Shown: positions 12,101 to 20,921 of the stretch, piece by piece
How the letters are laid out: each line of letters begins with the position of its first letter
Numbering within the stretch: the stretch's first letter is position 1
From: Mytilus edulis
Taxonomy: Eukaryota; Mollusca; Bivalvia; Mytilida; Mytilidae
Length of the DNA: 64,000 nucleotides
Assembly (NCBI RefSeq): GCF_963676685.1
Contig: NC_092346.1
Span: forward strand, 91,546,255-91,610,254
Direction of reading: 5' to 3'
The notes under the pieces: model-generated
The model's database searches: none
Told to the model about the DNA's origin: nothing
The model's input: the letters and a program-made list of their open reading frames with translations, nothing else
Translations under genes and position numbers: made by a program

Positions 12101-14977
12101 TATTGGCGACAGGCTCAATCTTTCATTTGAAAAGTTAAATTCTACAGCAAGCCAATAACATAGAAATTATGTTCTGACGTTTATCTTTATTTGAATATGT
12201 TTTAATTCTCCCCTTTTTTTTACGATGAAAGTGAATTCAATTAACAGTTATATAAAATTCTAAAATGTTGATAGTATAATTTTCAGATATTGGAAACATG
12301 AGGATAAGAGCAAATAATGAAAACAGATTTTGTTTACCTCCTGACAGGAGAACCACATATATCTTCTGATCTTTATTATAGGAAGTGGTGGGATGAAGCT
12401 CAAAAACAGATAACAGCTCCACTAGAACCAAAAATCAAGACAAAATTGAGAAAATTAGAGGTTCCAGAAGGTATGTTTATCATAATATATATATGTGGGA
12501 AGACAACTGTATGTTAAAGTAATTTTCTTGTCATTCAGATATACTTGAATTTATGTAAGAACTTCTTGTATATCTTTACCACCATGAAAAATACACCAAT
12601 ATAGGAGGAAAGTTACTATATTGGACTTCATGGATATACATGTACAGGGATATAGACCAGATAAATAATGATCTTGCTCAAAGAAGACCATGTATAAAAA
12701 TGTTGTGTGATTGCTAATGAGACTACTCTTCACAAGAACATATGGTGACCATTAAGATGTTTTTAGTTTTCTGTGTATCTTTTAAAGATGTACTACCAAC
12801 ATTTGCCTTTAGTTGATGACTTATTTTTTGGGATATATTAGTTGGTGTTTGGGAAATTTGAAATATAACAACTTTCAAATGCAAAGAGATAATTTCATTA
12901 TTTTGGGGGTCAAAATTGTACATTTTCATATAATTCTTTACAAGATTGGGAGGTATAGTATTAACAATCAGACAAGAATAAAGACTGTAGTAAAAATATA
13001 TAAACAATATCATAGAGTTAAGTGATGACTTATTTTAAATCAATTGAATGTTTTCATATAAATAATCTATAAGAAATATGCAGAATTGTATACCCAAAAC
13101 CTGCTAATCTCTTATTTTTCTATTCCAAGGTTTTCCTAATGAACTTGTAGTATCAGCCTACATGAAGCCTGAGGTAGATGATTCAGAGGAGAAGTTTGCC
13201 TGGGGACAACCAGAACTAGATCTTATTAGATTGTATCCTTAAAATACTTTTACCGTTGGGAGACAAATTAGTAAAAGATTTTTTGTAACTTGTTTCCATT
13301 TCCCATATTTGACTGTTATGTAAAAGTTATACTGCTTTATTGTTATAATTTTTCAATAAATTTTGTTTAAACTAAAAATTCTGATTACAGTATATATGAC
13401 TTTTATAATACTTGTATAACAACCTTTTATGTCATTGTTGTGTGTAAATGTTAAAATGTAGTCCCCCTTGTATGTTATGTTCCTTATAGTTTGAATACAG
13501 ATTTACCAAGAAAAAATTTGGATGGAGTCAGGAAAAATGTGATGAAACTCTGTTGCCAATGATGAAACAGCTTAATTTGAGACAAGTATGAAATATATTA
13601 TGTTAAGTGTGTGTGAAAACTGTAAATTTAATGAAAAAAGCAACTATCTATGTCAAAGTAAGATGTGTTGTCATGTTTGATAAGCAAAAATTTGGTAAAA
13701 ACATGGTTTTCTCTCCAGTAAAACTAGTACCGGTATTTATTTTAAGAAAGAGTTGTTCTATATGTTATTATTTCAGTTGCAAGATATTTTTAACTGCCAT
13801 TCATGTTCATTCTACTCTTAAATAAATCTGTATTCTTTTATAGACACAGACAAGAATACACACTTTCTTTCAACCAGAACATTTTATCCAACCAAAAAAC
13901 ATTAAAAGTAAAAGACTGCAAAGGGCTCTTAATATAATGCAAGGCAAAGTCATTGATGAGCCAGTCCAATCTTCTGTTAGCCTAACAAAACAGTCAGTAA
14001 GTTCTCCAGTTATGCCAGGTATGCAGCAAGTAAAGTCAATGGCAAGACAAATCATGGTTGGAAAAGGTCGGGGCAGAGGTAAAGGGAAGGGAAAAGGTAA
14101 AAGTTCAGTAGGACAAAAGAAGACAAAAGTCACAATAAAAAATGAAGTAAATTTGTCAGAGAGCAGCAGTGAATCAAGTGGTGATGATTTAATTGCTAGC
14201 TTAGATTATGAAAGTATGATTGGAGAAAGTATAAAGCAGTCTAATTCTAAACTAGGATCCAGTAGTCAGATCATGATTGGTACAAATATTGGAAATGTGA
14301 AAAATAATTCCAAGGAAAAAGCTAAGAAATCAGTTAGAAGTAATTTATCATCTACAAACAATAAAAAGTCTGCTGTTGAAACAAATATAATGTCTCAGTC
14401 AACCTCTGTTAATACTGCAGCATGTAATAGCAATAGTACATTAGACACTGGTTCTCAGAGTAGCTCAACTGCTGATCAGGGTACCAGCAAAGTTAGACGG
14501 ACTAAGCCAAATATAACAGTAGGTAAAGCAGGTCATGCCACTGAAGACTTTTCTCTAGATTTACCAAAGGAACCTATAGCTATGAAAGGTTTCTTGGAGG
14601 ATGAAGTTCATGCCTTTGATAAAAGGAATAAAATGAAATCCAAAACCGAAAAAAATAAGAAAGAAGAAATAAAAAAGCAAAAGTCTGAGAAATTAAAACC
14701 AGATAAGACAATAGAGGTGAAAAAAAATGACAAAGGAAAATCATTAGTGAAAAAAGGGAAAAGTAGAGTTAAATCATCGAAATTAAACAGAGAAGAAACT
14801 TCTAAATCTAATGTTAACATGTTTGAAAATGATAAAAATTCTAAGTCAGCTGTTACAGTTAATGATCAGGATGATTCAGTAGATGTGCCTTTTGATTTGT
14901 TGAACAGAAGAACACGAAGTTGTAGATCAGGGGCTGTAAATAGAGTGATGGTTGTATCAGATTCAGATAGCAATTAA
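1..14977 (+). CDS. ERCC5: XPG/ERCC5 DNA-repair endonuclease, partial (5' end upstream of window)
   Basis: Homologue of XPG, the FEN1-family structure-specific endonuclease that makes the 3' incision in nucleotide excision repair and works with TFIIH in the nucleus. Twelve exons are visible: 1-129, 639-693, 1428-1568, 3196-4522, 5353-5666, 9919-10038, 11285-11498, 11854-11998, 12382-12470, 13130-13232, 13501-13585 and 13844-14977. All junction phases agree and the spliced frame gives 1284 codons plus stop. The N-terminal nuclease half-domain lies outside the window. Seen here in order: a conserved helix around [10 protein letters not shown]; a long acidic, low-complexity spacer; the XPG-I domain with PMEAEAQCA and ITDDSD, which carry metal-binding acidic residues in this family; the [11 protein letters not shown] helix-hairpin-helix region; a PIP-box-like QTRIHTFF; and a Lys/Arg-rich tail. 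It is longer than human XPG (about 1186 residues) even without its N-terminus, mainly in the spacer and tail. Identification is by motif memory, not a search. Confidence 0.95.
639..693 (+). CDS. ERCC5: ERCC5 exon, 55 bp
   Basis: Acceptor TTGTTGCAG|TATC, donor TTACTG|GTACATG. Phase 2 in, phase 0 out. It encodes a short charged helix ([19 protein letters not shown]). It is supported by matching phases on both sides rather than by a strong family motif. Confidence 0.75.
973..1245. mobile_element. piggyBac-like MITE in an ERCC5 intron
   Basis: Inverted ends GGTGGTACCcAACACT / rc match at 1230-1245 (one mismatch) are flanked by TTAA at 969-972 and 1246-1249, the target duplication typical of piggyBac-type elements. 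The 273-bp interior is AT-rich with no coding capacity. An open frame of 67 codons inside it is not a gene. Confidence 0.75.
1428..1568 (+). CDS. ERCC5: ERCC5 exon with conserved LPxEMKHEVL helix
   Basis: Acceptor TTTTACAG|GATGAG, donor CCACAG|GTTAGT, phase 0 to phase 0. It contains [19 protein letters not shown], closely resembling the LPPEIKHEIL segment that follows the N domain in vertebrate XPG. This is the first segment in the window that identifies the family. Confidence 0.9.
1909..2613 (+). repeat. Mussel dispersed repeat family 1, long copy
   Basis: Starts AATTGAGAATGGAAATGGGG and shares near-identical sequence with 17187-17735 (+), 33740-33960 (+) and 10830-11150 (reverse complement). 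It carries the markers CGGAGGCGTCCTTCAGCTGG and GACAGGCGCAAAAATGCGGC. I recall this family as one of the commonest interspersed repeats in Mytilus. No ORF and no clear terminal repeats, so possibly the tail of a retroelement. Confidence 0.8.
2618..2880 (+). repeat. Mussel dispersed repeat family 2 copy
   Basis: Contains the family signature AAGATGTGG(C/T)ATGA(G/T)TGCCAATGAGACAACTCTCC. Related copies are at 3045-3150, 8108-8215, 21441-21560, 32530-32640, 32850-32960 and 50426-50720, and part of a reverse copy is at 23413-23452. It lies directly after a family 1 copy here, as if both were one composite. Confidence 0.75.
3045..3150 (+). repeat. Family 2 repeat fragment next to an ERCC5 acceptor
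   Basis: AAGATATGGTATAATTGCC and the following about 90 bases match family 2. It ends about 45 bases before the splice acceptor of the large spacer exon, so the polypyrimidine tract and branch region of that intron are in or beside repeat-derived DNA. Confidence 0.7.
3196..4522 (+). CDS. ERCC5: ERCC5 large spacer exon
   Basis: Acceptor TACATTCAG|GAATC, donor TCTGAAG|GTATGAAA, 1327 bp, phase 0 in, phase 1 out. The first about 75 residues match the start of the XPG spacer ([15 protein letters not shown], later [14 protein letters not shown]). The rest is acidic low-complexity sequence rich in Glu, Lys, Asp and Ser, as expected for the disordered spacer that in XPG contacts TFIIH. It holds five 11-residue tandem repeats (4054-4218) and two copies of a RQxIL(K/D)ELxQ helix-like motif (about 3688 and 4240). 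The acceptor lies about 50 bp beyond a dispersed repeat fragment (3045-3150). Confidence 0.92.
4054..4218 (+). repeat. 33-bp coding tandem repeat (5 units) in the ERCC5 spacer
   Basis: Five in-frame 33-bp units encode an 11-residue repeat of consensus (N/Y)MS(I/F)VSxEKTG. Units 3 to 5 are nearly identical at the DNA level, units 1 and 2 are more diverged, which suggests stepwise expansion at the 3' side. The repeat keeps the frame and adds serine and lysine to a region expected to be disordered. Confidence 0.95.
4523..5352 (+). other. ERCC5 intron without recognised features
   Basis: 830 bp of AT-rich intron. GGGCCATTTTTGGCCCC near 4560 and GGGGGCCATTTTAGGACC near 5096 are loosely inverted, which might mark the ends of an old element, but I could not support this further. 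No gene seen. Confidence 0.4.
5353..5666 (+). CDS. ERCC5: ERCC5 exon, end of acidic spacer
   Basis: Acceptor TATTTTCAG|ATGAAGG, phase 1 in, phase 0 out. The donor ACAGAG|GTTTGAATT is weak but the only one that keeps the frame, because TGA follows at once. [11 protein letters not shown] matches the SDSDGSFIEV segment near the end of the XPG spacer. The rest is acidic (SDEEPVYQQ). Confidence 0.88.
6930..7580 (+). repeat. Probable mussel dispersed repeat
   Basis: Begins with TTGATTGATTAATTGTTGGTTGCTTAACGTCC and runs through a higher-GC stretch unlike the surrounding intron. I recall the segment TTGGTTGCTTAACGTCCAGTG as a widespread bivalve repeat. A 146-codon open frame (7105-7545) lies inside it but lacks any recognisable domain and is probably fortuitous. 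Confidence 0.5.
8108..8215 (+). repeat. Family 2 repeat fragment
   Basis: AGGAAGATGTGGTATGAGTG followed by the family 2 block AACACGGAGCCTAGGCTC, matching 2618-2760. Confidence 0.75.
9684..9731 (+). ncRNA. Hammerhead ribozyme-like motif (type I layout)
   Basis: The core CTGATGA is at 9691-9697, GAAAC at 9713-9717 and a GTC cleavage triplet at 9720-9722. Stem II is GCCGC-ATTA-GCGGC (9699-9712). Stem III is a minimal AC/GT closing a 2-base loop. Stem I is GTC (9688-9690) with GAC (9723-9725), extended by TATT (9684-9687) with AATA (9728-9731) across a TC bulge. One feature departs from consensus: an extra U at 9698 between the core and stem II. Such short-stem-III hammerheads are known from Penelope-like elements and retrozymes. 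Activity is not established. Confidence 0.55.
9919..10038 (+). CDS. ERCC5: ERCC5 exon before the XPG-I domain
   Basis: Acceptor TGACTGTAG|GATGAT, donor GCCCAG|GTAAAC, phase 0 to 0, 40 codons. The charged helix ending in [11 protein letters not shown] matches the vertebrate segment NTVTEQMYLESQ immediately N-terminal to the XPG-I domain. A 207-bp MITE lies 42 bp downstream in the intron. Confidence 0.92.
10081..10287. mobile_element. MITE with 19-bp perfect TIRs and TA duplication
   Basis: CTGTAAATTCAGAAATTAT at 10081-10099 is exactly inverted at 10269-10287, flanked by TA at 10079-10080 and 10288-10289. The 207-bp interior includes CAATAATAA(A/G)AGC(A/T)TGCA motifs. Decayed relatives of its 3' half are at 15400-15450 and 44865-44930. 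The TA target suggests a Tc1/mariner-type source. Confidence 0.8.
10830..11165 (-). repeat. Mussel dispersed repeat family 1, reverse copy
   Basis: Reverse complement of the 1909-2240 segment, ending in CATTCTCAATTTTATTTTTA. It lies in the intron before the XPG-I exon. Confidence 0.8.
11285..11498 (+). CDS. ERCC5: ERCC5 exon, XPG-I catalytic domain
   Basis: Acceptor CCTTATGCAG|GAGTTG, donor CAGTTAG|GTAAAA, phase 0 in, phase 1 out. It contains [18 protein letters not shown] and [20 protein letters not shown], the most conserved block of FEN1/XPG nucleases. The paired Glu residues of EAEAQ and the Asp residues of DDSD are the metal-binding acidic residues of the family, and all are intact. Confidence 0.97.
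11854..11998 (+). CDS. ERCC5: ERCC5 exon, helix-hairpin-helix region
   Basis: Acceptor TTTAAG|GTATTGG, donor TTTAA|GTGAGTT, phase 1 in, phase 2 out. [20 protein letters not shown] followed by a (T/A)MEVLTEFPG segment is the canonical DNA-binding helix-hairpin-helix of FEN1-like nucleases, including the conserved GSDYTPGI. Confidence 0.97.
12382..12470 (+). CDS. ERCC5: ERCC5 exon after the nuclease core
   Basis: Acceptor TTATTATAG|GAAGTGG, donor CCAGAAG|GTATGT, phase 2 in, phase 1 out. KKWWDEAQK matches the WWHEAQ segment of vertebrate XPG. A basic [12 protein letters not shown] stretch follows. Confidence 0.93.
13130..13232 (+). CDS. ERCC5: ERCC5 exon upstream of a U12-type intron
   Basis: Acceptor ATTCCAAG|GTTTTCC, phase 1 in, phase 2 out. 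[20 protein letters not shown] and [12 protein letters not shown] match the vertebrate GFPN...AYLKPVVDDS and WGKPDLDKIR segments. The donor GTATCCTTAA fits the U12-type 5' splice-site consensus. Confidence 0.94.
13233..13500 (+). other. ERCC5: U12-type (minor spliceosome) intron in ERCC5
   Basis: The 5' splice site GTATCCTTA (13233-13241) matches the U12 consensus RTATCCTTT. TTCCTTATA at 13480-13488 resembles the U12 branch site TTCCTTAAC, 12 to 14 bases before the acceptor TACAG at 13500. Only this acceptor restores the family alignment: [11 protein letters not shown] across the junction lines up with human IREFCQRYFGW without gaps. The nearer AG at 13489 would shift the frame. The human XPG gene has, as I recall, been reported to contain minor-spliceosome splice sites. 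Confidence 0.85.
13501..13585 (+). CDS. ERCC5: ERCC5 exon downstream of the U12-type intron
   Basis: Start fixed at 13501 by the U12 acceptor and by frame. [20 protein letters not shown] matches the YFGWNRTKTDESLLPV region of vertebrate XPG. Donor AGACAA|GTATGAA, phase 0. Confidence 0.9.
13844..14977 (+). CDS. ERCC5: ERCC5 terminal exon, PIP-box and basic tail
   Basis: Acceptor TTTTATAG|ACACAG, phase 0, ending at TAA 14975-14977. It opens with [10 protein letters not shown] (13844 onward), a PCNA-interacting QxxIxxFF motif at the position of the XPG PIP-box, then KSKRLQRAL. The remaining about 340 residues are low complexity: a Gly/Lys/Arg cluster (14064-14110, [12 protein letters not shown]), Ser-rich acidic patches, and long Lys-rich runs suited to nuclear localisation. 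The final stretch RRTRSCRSG...VVSDSDSN resembles the short conserved basic-acidic end seen in other XPG proteins. Confidence 0.93.
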   Translation, partial: TQTRIHTFFQPEHFIQPKNIKSKRLQRALNIMQGKVIDEPVQSSVSLTKQSVSSPVMPGMQQVKSMARQIMVGKGRGRGKGKGKGKSSVGQKKTKVTIKNEVNLSESSSESSGDDLIASLDYESMIGESIKQSNSKLGSSSQIMIGTNIGNVKNNSKEKAKKSVRSNLSSTNNKKSAVETNIMSQSTSVNTAACNSNSTLDTGSQSSSTADQGTSKVRRTKPNITVGKAGHATEDFSLDLPKEPIAMKGFLEDEVHAFDKRNKMKSKTEKNKKEEIKKQKSEKLKPDKTIEVKKNDKGKSLVKKGKSRVKSSKLNREETSKSNVNMFENDKNSKSAVTVNDQDDSVDVPFDLLNRRTRSCRSGAVNRVMVVSDSDSN

Positions 14978-15415
14978 GACTAGTTTACATATTTTATAAA
15001 GATTGTCTTTTTGAGCCAACTGAAGGATTGATTTCTAATGTTTTTGTGAATAACGAAGTTTTATTCGCAGTTCAACAAAAAAATTATACAAATAAGTTAA
15101 AGAATGCCATAATCTGATAAAGCTTTATTTATTCTACCTCAATTTATTTTTATTTAAGAAGGTATTGGTAAACTGCTGTACTTGTAACCAATTTTTTTTT
15201 ATAAAATTTTCAGCAAATTCATATGATAACTTCCTGGTACTTTGCTTCAAGCATCATCTTAGCTAGCTATAACATGTATTTCATTCATTGACTTTTTTAA
15301 GACTAAATGTATTGCCTTTTAATGACATACATATATAGAATATATGAATTAAACAGCGTTTTTCATATTGCAAAAATTAAAATCGCAATTTAATCTAAAA
15401 TGACAAAATGACAAT

Positions 15416-15421
15416 AATAAA
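15416..15421 (+). promoter_or_regulatory. Possible polyadenylation signal of ERCC5
   Basis: First clear AATAAA after the stop codon, 439 bases downstream. It lies inside a short dispersed-repeat remnant (15400-15450), so it may be fortuitous. No closer canonical hexamer was seen. Confidence 0.25.
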
Positions 15422-15635
15422 TGCATGCATTAATTTCTGAATTAACAGTATTTCATTTTATGGTTTAAATGGACTTGTATTTTTGTCCTCTTTAATTTTT
15501 TGCAGTTTCCCTGTGACTTATGAATTTTGAATTTGCCTTTGATATCTTTCGCTTTTTTTTGGTACTACTTGCATGGGTTAAAAAAGTGTTATAAATTCTG
15601 TCAAACATACATATATCTATAGAAATCAATGTTAT

Positions 15636-15912
15636 TTTTTGTTCCCACCTACGATAGTTTTCTGGTCTGTGGGTCCATTTGTATGTCTGTCCGTCCGTCT
15701 CTCTGTCCTGCTTCAGGTTAAAGTTTTTGGTCAAGGTAGTTTTTAATGAAGTTGAGTCCAATCAACATGCCTCTTAGAATGTTCCCTATGATATGATCTT
15801 CCTTATTTTAATGCCAAATTAGAGCTTTTATCCCAATTTCATGGTCCACTGAACATAGAAAATGATAGTGCGAGTGGGGCAATTTTGTACTATGGACACA
15901 TTCTTGATATGT
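15636..15912 (+). repeat. Diverged copy of the CCCCACCTACGATAG repeat family
   Basis: Shares TCCCACCTACGATAG, TTTTCTGGTCTGTG, TTTTTGGTCAAGGTAGTTTT and GAGTGGGGCAATTTTGTACT with the copies at 29946-30235 and 31166-31455, but is more decayed and has lost its 5' terminal ATGCCCCAC. Confidence 0.75.
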
Positions 15913-16266
15913 GTAGCCTATATTAGTAAGGGAGCATTATATTTTCTGATTTGTTTCTGTCTGTTTTTCCATCCCTTTGTTCTTCTATTCCTTATCAGGT
16001 TTTGGTAAAGGTAGTTTGCTATAAAGTTAGGGTCAAATCTACTGGAAACTTGATACACATGTTCATTATGTTGAGACATTTTTAGAATATATACCAAATT
16101 TTGGTTTGACCAATATTTTGCAGGTCACCGAACTTATAAAAAAATCCAATTTAAACCATGTTTCCTGGCAAAATTAGATGAGATTTTTTTGTACAAATTT
16201 CTAAATTTCTTGATTTCTTGATTTTTATTTGTATGTTTGCCTTTTCAGTTGTGGTTTCATTTAAGA

Positions 16267-16415
16267 ATTGAATGCTTCTTTTTGTAAATTTATTGGGGTG
16301 TAAAAGCTTTGACCGAAGTACATTTTGTATGAAGCGCGGAAGCGCTTCATTCTAAAAATGTACGCACGGTCAACGCTTTTACAACCCTATAAAGTTACAA
16401 AAAGAAGCATTCAAT
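16267..16415. mobile_element. Fold-back element (near-palindromic 150 bp)
   Basis: TTGAATGCTTCTTTTTGTAA at the left is inverted as TTACAAAAAGAAGCATTCAA at the right (16394-16413). The arms continue inward through GGTGTAAAAGC / GCTTTTACAACC and CATTTTGTATGAAGCGC / GCGCTTCATTCTAAAAATG to a 4-base centre at about 16339. The single-stranded form would be one long hairpin. Confidence 0.8.
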
Positions 16416-16959
16416 ACTTATAATTACATTTTTTAGCTATGATCATGAAAACACGAATTTTATATATTTTATTATTTAATTCACCTGTGCACTTTATTGT
16501 TGGGGCACGTGTTATCATGAATGAAAAGTTGTATTGAGCATTGCAACTGCTTACGGAATAACACGTGATGTGCAGTTAGCCAATCAGAATAAAATATTAT
16601 AATGAAACATACATCTAATGTAATTATAACAGTGTAATCTTATAATATTCATTATTGTACCAAGTAAACAGAACTAAGAATTGTACAATTTACAATATAT
16701 TTTTTACATCTGTACACATATATTTATGAGTAATTTACTTGTTGATTTTATTGCATTTGATACCTAAATTATTTTTTTGACATAGTTCTCAGGATCAGTA
16801 ATCTATTTGTATCTAGAACTCTACAGACCAGCTTTTCACACTGTGATATCTATATGTATATGTTAATTTATTCAGACATTAAATTTTGATAGATTTGATG
16901 ATTTTTTTCTTTAATGATAAAACCTTGAAAATATTGAGTTTGAAACTTTACATAAAGGT

Positions 16960-18150
16960 TAACAGTGTTTGTGTAAAAAATATTAAGTCAAAAAATTATC
17001 CTGAAGTTTTTATTGAAACAATACATGACAAAAGATGAATACAGTGTTTATATTTAAATAATACATGACAAAAAAATGTTACAGTGCATGGATATATATT
17101 GAAGCAATACATGACAAAAGATTAACAAAGTATCTATATTGAAAAAAATACTGGACAAAATGTTATCACAGTGTTTTTATGAAATAAAATTGAGAAAGGA
17201 AATGGTGAATATGTCAAAGCGACAACCACCCGACCATAGAGCAAACAACAGCCGAAGGCAACCAATGGGTCTTCAATGTAGCGAGAATTCCCGCACCCGT
17301 AGGTGTCCTTCAGCTGGCCCCTAAAATATGCATAATAGTACAGTGATAATGGACGTCATACTAAACTCCGAATTATACACAAGAAACTAAAATTTAAAAT
17401 CATACAAGACTAACAAAGGCCAGAGGCTCCTGACTTGGGACAGGCGCAAAATTGCGGCGGGGTTAAACATGTTTATGAGATCTCAACCCTCCCCCTATAC
17501 CTCTAGCCAATGTAGAAAAGTAAAAGAATAACAATACGCACATTAAAATTCAGTTCAAGAGAAGTCCGAGTCTGATGTCAAAAGATGTAACAAAAGAAAA
17601 TAAATAAAATGACAATAATACATAAATAACAACAGACTACTAGCAGTTAACTGACATGCCAGCTCCAGACCTCAATTAAACTGATTGAAAGATTATGTCT
17701 TCATCATATGAATATCAGGTACAATCCCTCCCTCAATACATAAGTTTGAAAGTTATCATTGTGTTTTTATCGAAACAATACATGACAACAGTTAAACACA
17801 GTGTTTTTTATTAAAAAAAAAGTAATAAGGTTATCATAGTGTTTAAATTGAAACAATACATGACAAGAGGTGAACACAGTGGTAATATTGAAACAATACA
17901 TTACAAAAGGTGAACTAAGTGTTAATATTGAACAAATATCTGACAAAAGGTTAACATAGTGTTTGCATGCAAAATATTAAAACAAAAGCTATAGGGTTTT
18001 TCTTAAACAATGCATGACAAAAGATAAACACAGTTTTTAAATTGAAACAAACACATGACAAAAAGTTTTCATAGTATTTATATTGAAACAATACATGACA
18101 ATAGGTAAACACAGTTTAATAATGAAACGACACATGACAAAAGTTCCATG
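16960..18150. repeat. Degenerate minisatellite (about 40-48 bp unit) split by a dispersed repeat
   Basis: Irregular repeats of TATTGAAACAATACATGACAAAAGGTTAACACAGTGTTT occur from about 16960 to 17180 and again from about 17750 to 18145. The gap is a family 1 copy (17187-17735). The unit before and after the gap is the same (TCACAGTGTTTTTAT / TCATTGTGTTTTTATCG), so the insertion split an existing array. A further unit occurs at about 18975-19010. Confidence 0.8.
17187..17735 (+). repeat. Mussel dispersed repeat family 1 copy
   Basis: AATTGAGAAAGGAAATGGTGAAT to ATGAATATCAGGTACAATCC, parallel to 1909-2450 with scattered substitutions. It interrupts the surrounding minisatellite. Confidence 0.8.
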
Positions 18151-20138
18151 AAATATTATTGCTCAGCTGTTAAAAACATAAAATGCTTGACATTGTCATA
18201 CAATTTTAGAAAAAAGGGGGGTTATGTCCAAGGACAAAGACAAATTGAATCGTCATTTTACGAACAAGAAAAAACAGATTCACGCAGCTTTTTATTAATT
18301 TCAAGAAACTTTGTGAATAATAATCTTTAAGCATGAAAACTAAGAAATAAAAATTGCAAACACGTCATACGAAAATAAGCTAATAGACTCATCCAGTGGA
18401 AAGACAAAGATATTGGATTCATGAGTTTTCAAGCAATTCCTGTTTTTGATATCCAAGACTTTCTTAATTATCTATGAAATTGTTTGTGAATAGCTATAAC
18501 TTTAACTTGACGACATCTTTCTTGTTTGGACAGGACATTTTATCTATGAGATTATACATCTTACAGAATTAAAAAAAAAAAAAGAAAAATGAACTTATTG
18601 TAATGGGTAATAAACACAGGTTTCGCTCCGCAACAATATTTGTGCAAACAACATTTCAGGGTCAGTTATGATTGATTTGTCTATTTTTAGATACATAAAG
18701 AAACGGATTATTTTTGAATTTTTATTTTTTCACAACATAATTTTTATTTTTTCACAACATAATTTGTTATCAATTCTGTTAGTGTTTGATGCATTTCATT
18801 TCATATTTTTTTTTTTTTTATTTATATTTCAGGGATAGGTATTGGTAGGGTTGGCGGTAATGAAAAAGCATATATATGGAACATCACTGAATTTTCTTTT
18901 TAATCTGCATATCGGAAAAAAGGGTCGGCTGATCAGTAAACCAACAAATTAAAAAAAACCTGGCCTTATATTAAAAGATATCGGACCAAAAGTTAACACA
19001 GTGTTTATATTGTACATATTTTTCTACTATTTTAAAAACTATAATTAGTGAAAACTGTGAACAACAAAAATGATCATGTATACAATAATGCCAAATGACC
19101 AAAACTATCAGATGACTGTTATAGAAGTTATTGCCCTTAAAAGATTATTTTGTTTTTTGTTTAATTTTAGAGGTATTTGCCTCTAATATTGAAAAATATG
19201 ATAGATAGCTAGAAACTATTATCAGCAATTCTGAATGGTATGCAAAATATATTGGTATCACGTTGGCGTCAGCTTCGTCGTCGTTGTCCGAATACTTTTC
19301 GTTTTCGCACTTTAACTTTAGTTTAAGTCAATAGAAATCTATAAAATTTAAACACAAGGTTTATGAACACAAAAAGAAGGTTGGGATTGATTTTGGGAGT
19401 TGAGATCCCAACAGTTTAGGAATTAGGGGCCAAAAATGGGCCCAAATAAGCATTTTTCTTGGTTTTCTCACCATAACTTTAGTATAAGTAAATAGAGCAT
19501 ATGAAATTTAAACACAAGGTTTATGACCATAAAAGGAAGGTTGGGATTGATTTTGGGAGTTTTGGTCCCAACAGTTTAGGAAAAAGGGGCCCAAAGGGTC
19601 CGAAATTAAACTTTGTTTGATTTCATCAAAAATTGAATCATTGGGGTTCTTTGATATGCCGAAGCTTACTGTGTATGTAGATTCTTAGTTTTTGGTCCCG
19701 TTTTCAAATTGGTCTACATTAAGGTCCAAAGGGTTTAAAATTAAACTTAGTTTGATTTTAACAAAAATTGAATCCTTGGGGTTCTTTGATATGCTGAATC
19801 TAAAAATGTACTTCGATTTTTGATTATTGGCCCAGTTTTCAAGTTGGTCTAAATCAGGGTCAAAAATTAGACTTTGTTTGATTTCATTAAAAATTAAACA
19901 ATTGGGGTTCTTTGATATGCCAGATCTAAATGTGTATGTAGATTCTTAATTTTTGGTCCCCTTTTCAAATTGGTCTACATTAAGGTCAAAAGGGTCCAAA
20001 ATTAAACTAAGTTTGATTTTAACAAAAATTGAATTCTTGGGCTTCTTTGATATGCTGAATCTAAACATGTACTTAGATTTTTGATTATGGTCCCAGTTTT
20101 CAAGTTGGTCCAAATCAGGATTTAAAATTATTATATTA

Positions 20139-20390
20139 AGTATTGTGCAATAGCAAGAAATTTTCAATTGCACAGTATTCAGCAATAGCAAGAAATCTTC
20201 AATTGCACAGTATTGTGCAATAGCAAGAAATTTTCAATTGCACAGTATTGTGCAATAGCAAGAAATCTTCAATTGCACAGTATTGTGCAATAGGAAGTAT
20301 TTTCAATTGCACAGTATTGTGCAATAGCAAGAAATATCTAATTGCACAATATTGCGCAATAGCAAGCAGTTTTCAATTGGAGTTATCTTT
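20139..20390. repeat. Tandem array of palindromic units
   Basis: About six units of roughly 43 bp, consensus AGTATTGTGCAATAGCAAGAAAT(T/C)TTCAATTGCAC. Each junction contains TTGCACA-GTAT-TGTGCAA, a 7-bp hairpin. A shorter version is in copy 2 at 26905-27000. Confidence 0.85.
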
Positions 20391-20921
20391 CTTTGTCCAG
20401 AATAGTAGTTGAATCAACTTAAATCATTGTTTTATACAATATACAATGTATATTCACTTTTACTACCAACTGATAAATTAAAACAATCTTTACCATTCAG
20501 TGATAACCAGCACTTTTTTTACATTTTGATATTTTATGATGTATTTAAATGAGTAGTTATTGTTGCAAACTCCATTAGAAATTTGAATTGAGATCAGTTT
20601 TGGAATAAGGGAAAGGGGGATGTGAAAAAAAATTGGGGGTTGGGGGGGGGGGTGGTTAATTTTTCTCATTTCAGATTTCATAAATAAAAAGAAAATTTCT
20701 TCAAACATTTTTTTGAGAGGATTAATATTCAACAGCATAGTGAATTGCTCAAAGGCAAAAAACAAATTTTAAGTTTATTAGACCACATTCATTCTGTGTC
20801 AGAAACCTATGCTGTGTCAACTATTTAATCACAATCCAAATTTAGAGCTGAATCCAGCTTGAATGTTGTATCCATACTTGCCCCAACTGTTCAGGGTTCA
20901 ACCTCTGCGGTCACATAAAGC

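Noticed and set aside
13490..13500. Acceptor TTATAG|TTTGAATACAG for the ERCC5 exon
   Set aside because: It shifts the frame away from FGW and would lose the family alignment. The U12-type acceptor at 13500 keeps both.
13870..14133. Minus-strand open frames over the last ERCC5 exon (also 14608-14820)
   Set aside because: Shadow frames of a Lys- and Ser-rich coding exon.
15416..15421. AATAAA as a confirmed ERCC5 polyadenylation site
   Set aside because: It is within a repeat remnant found elsewhere in introns, so I list it only as a low-confidence feature.
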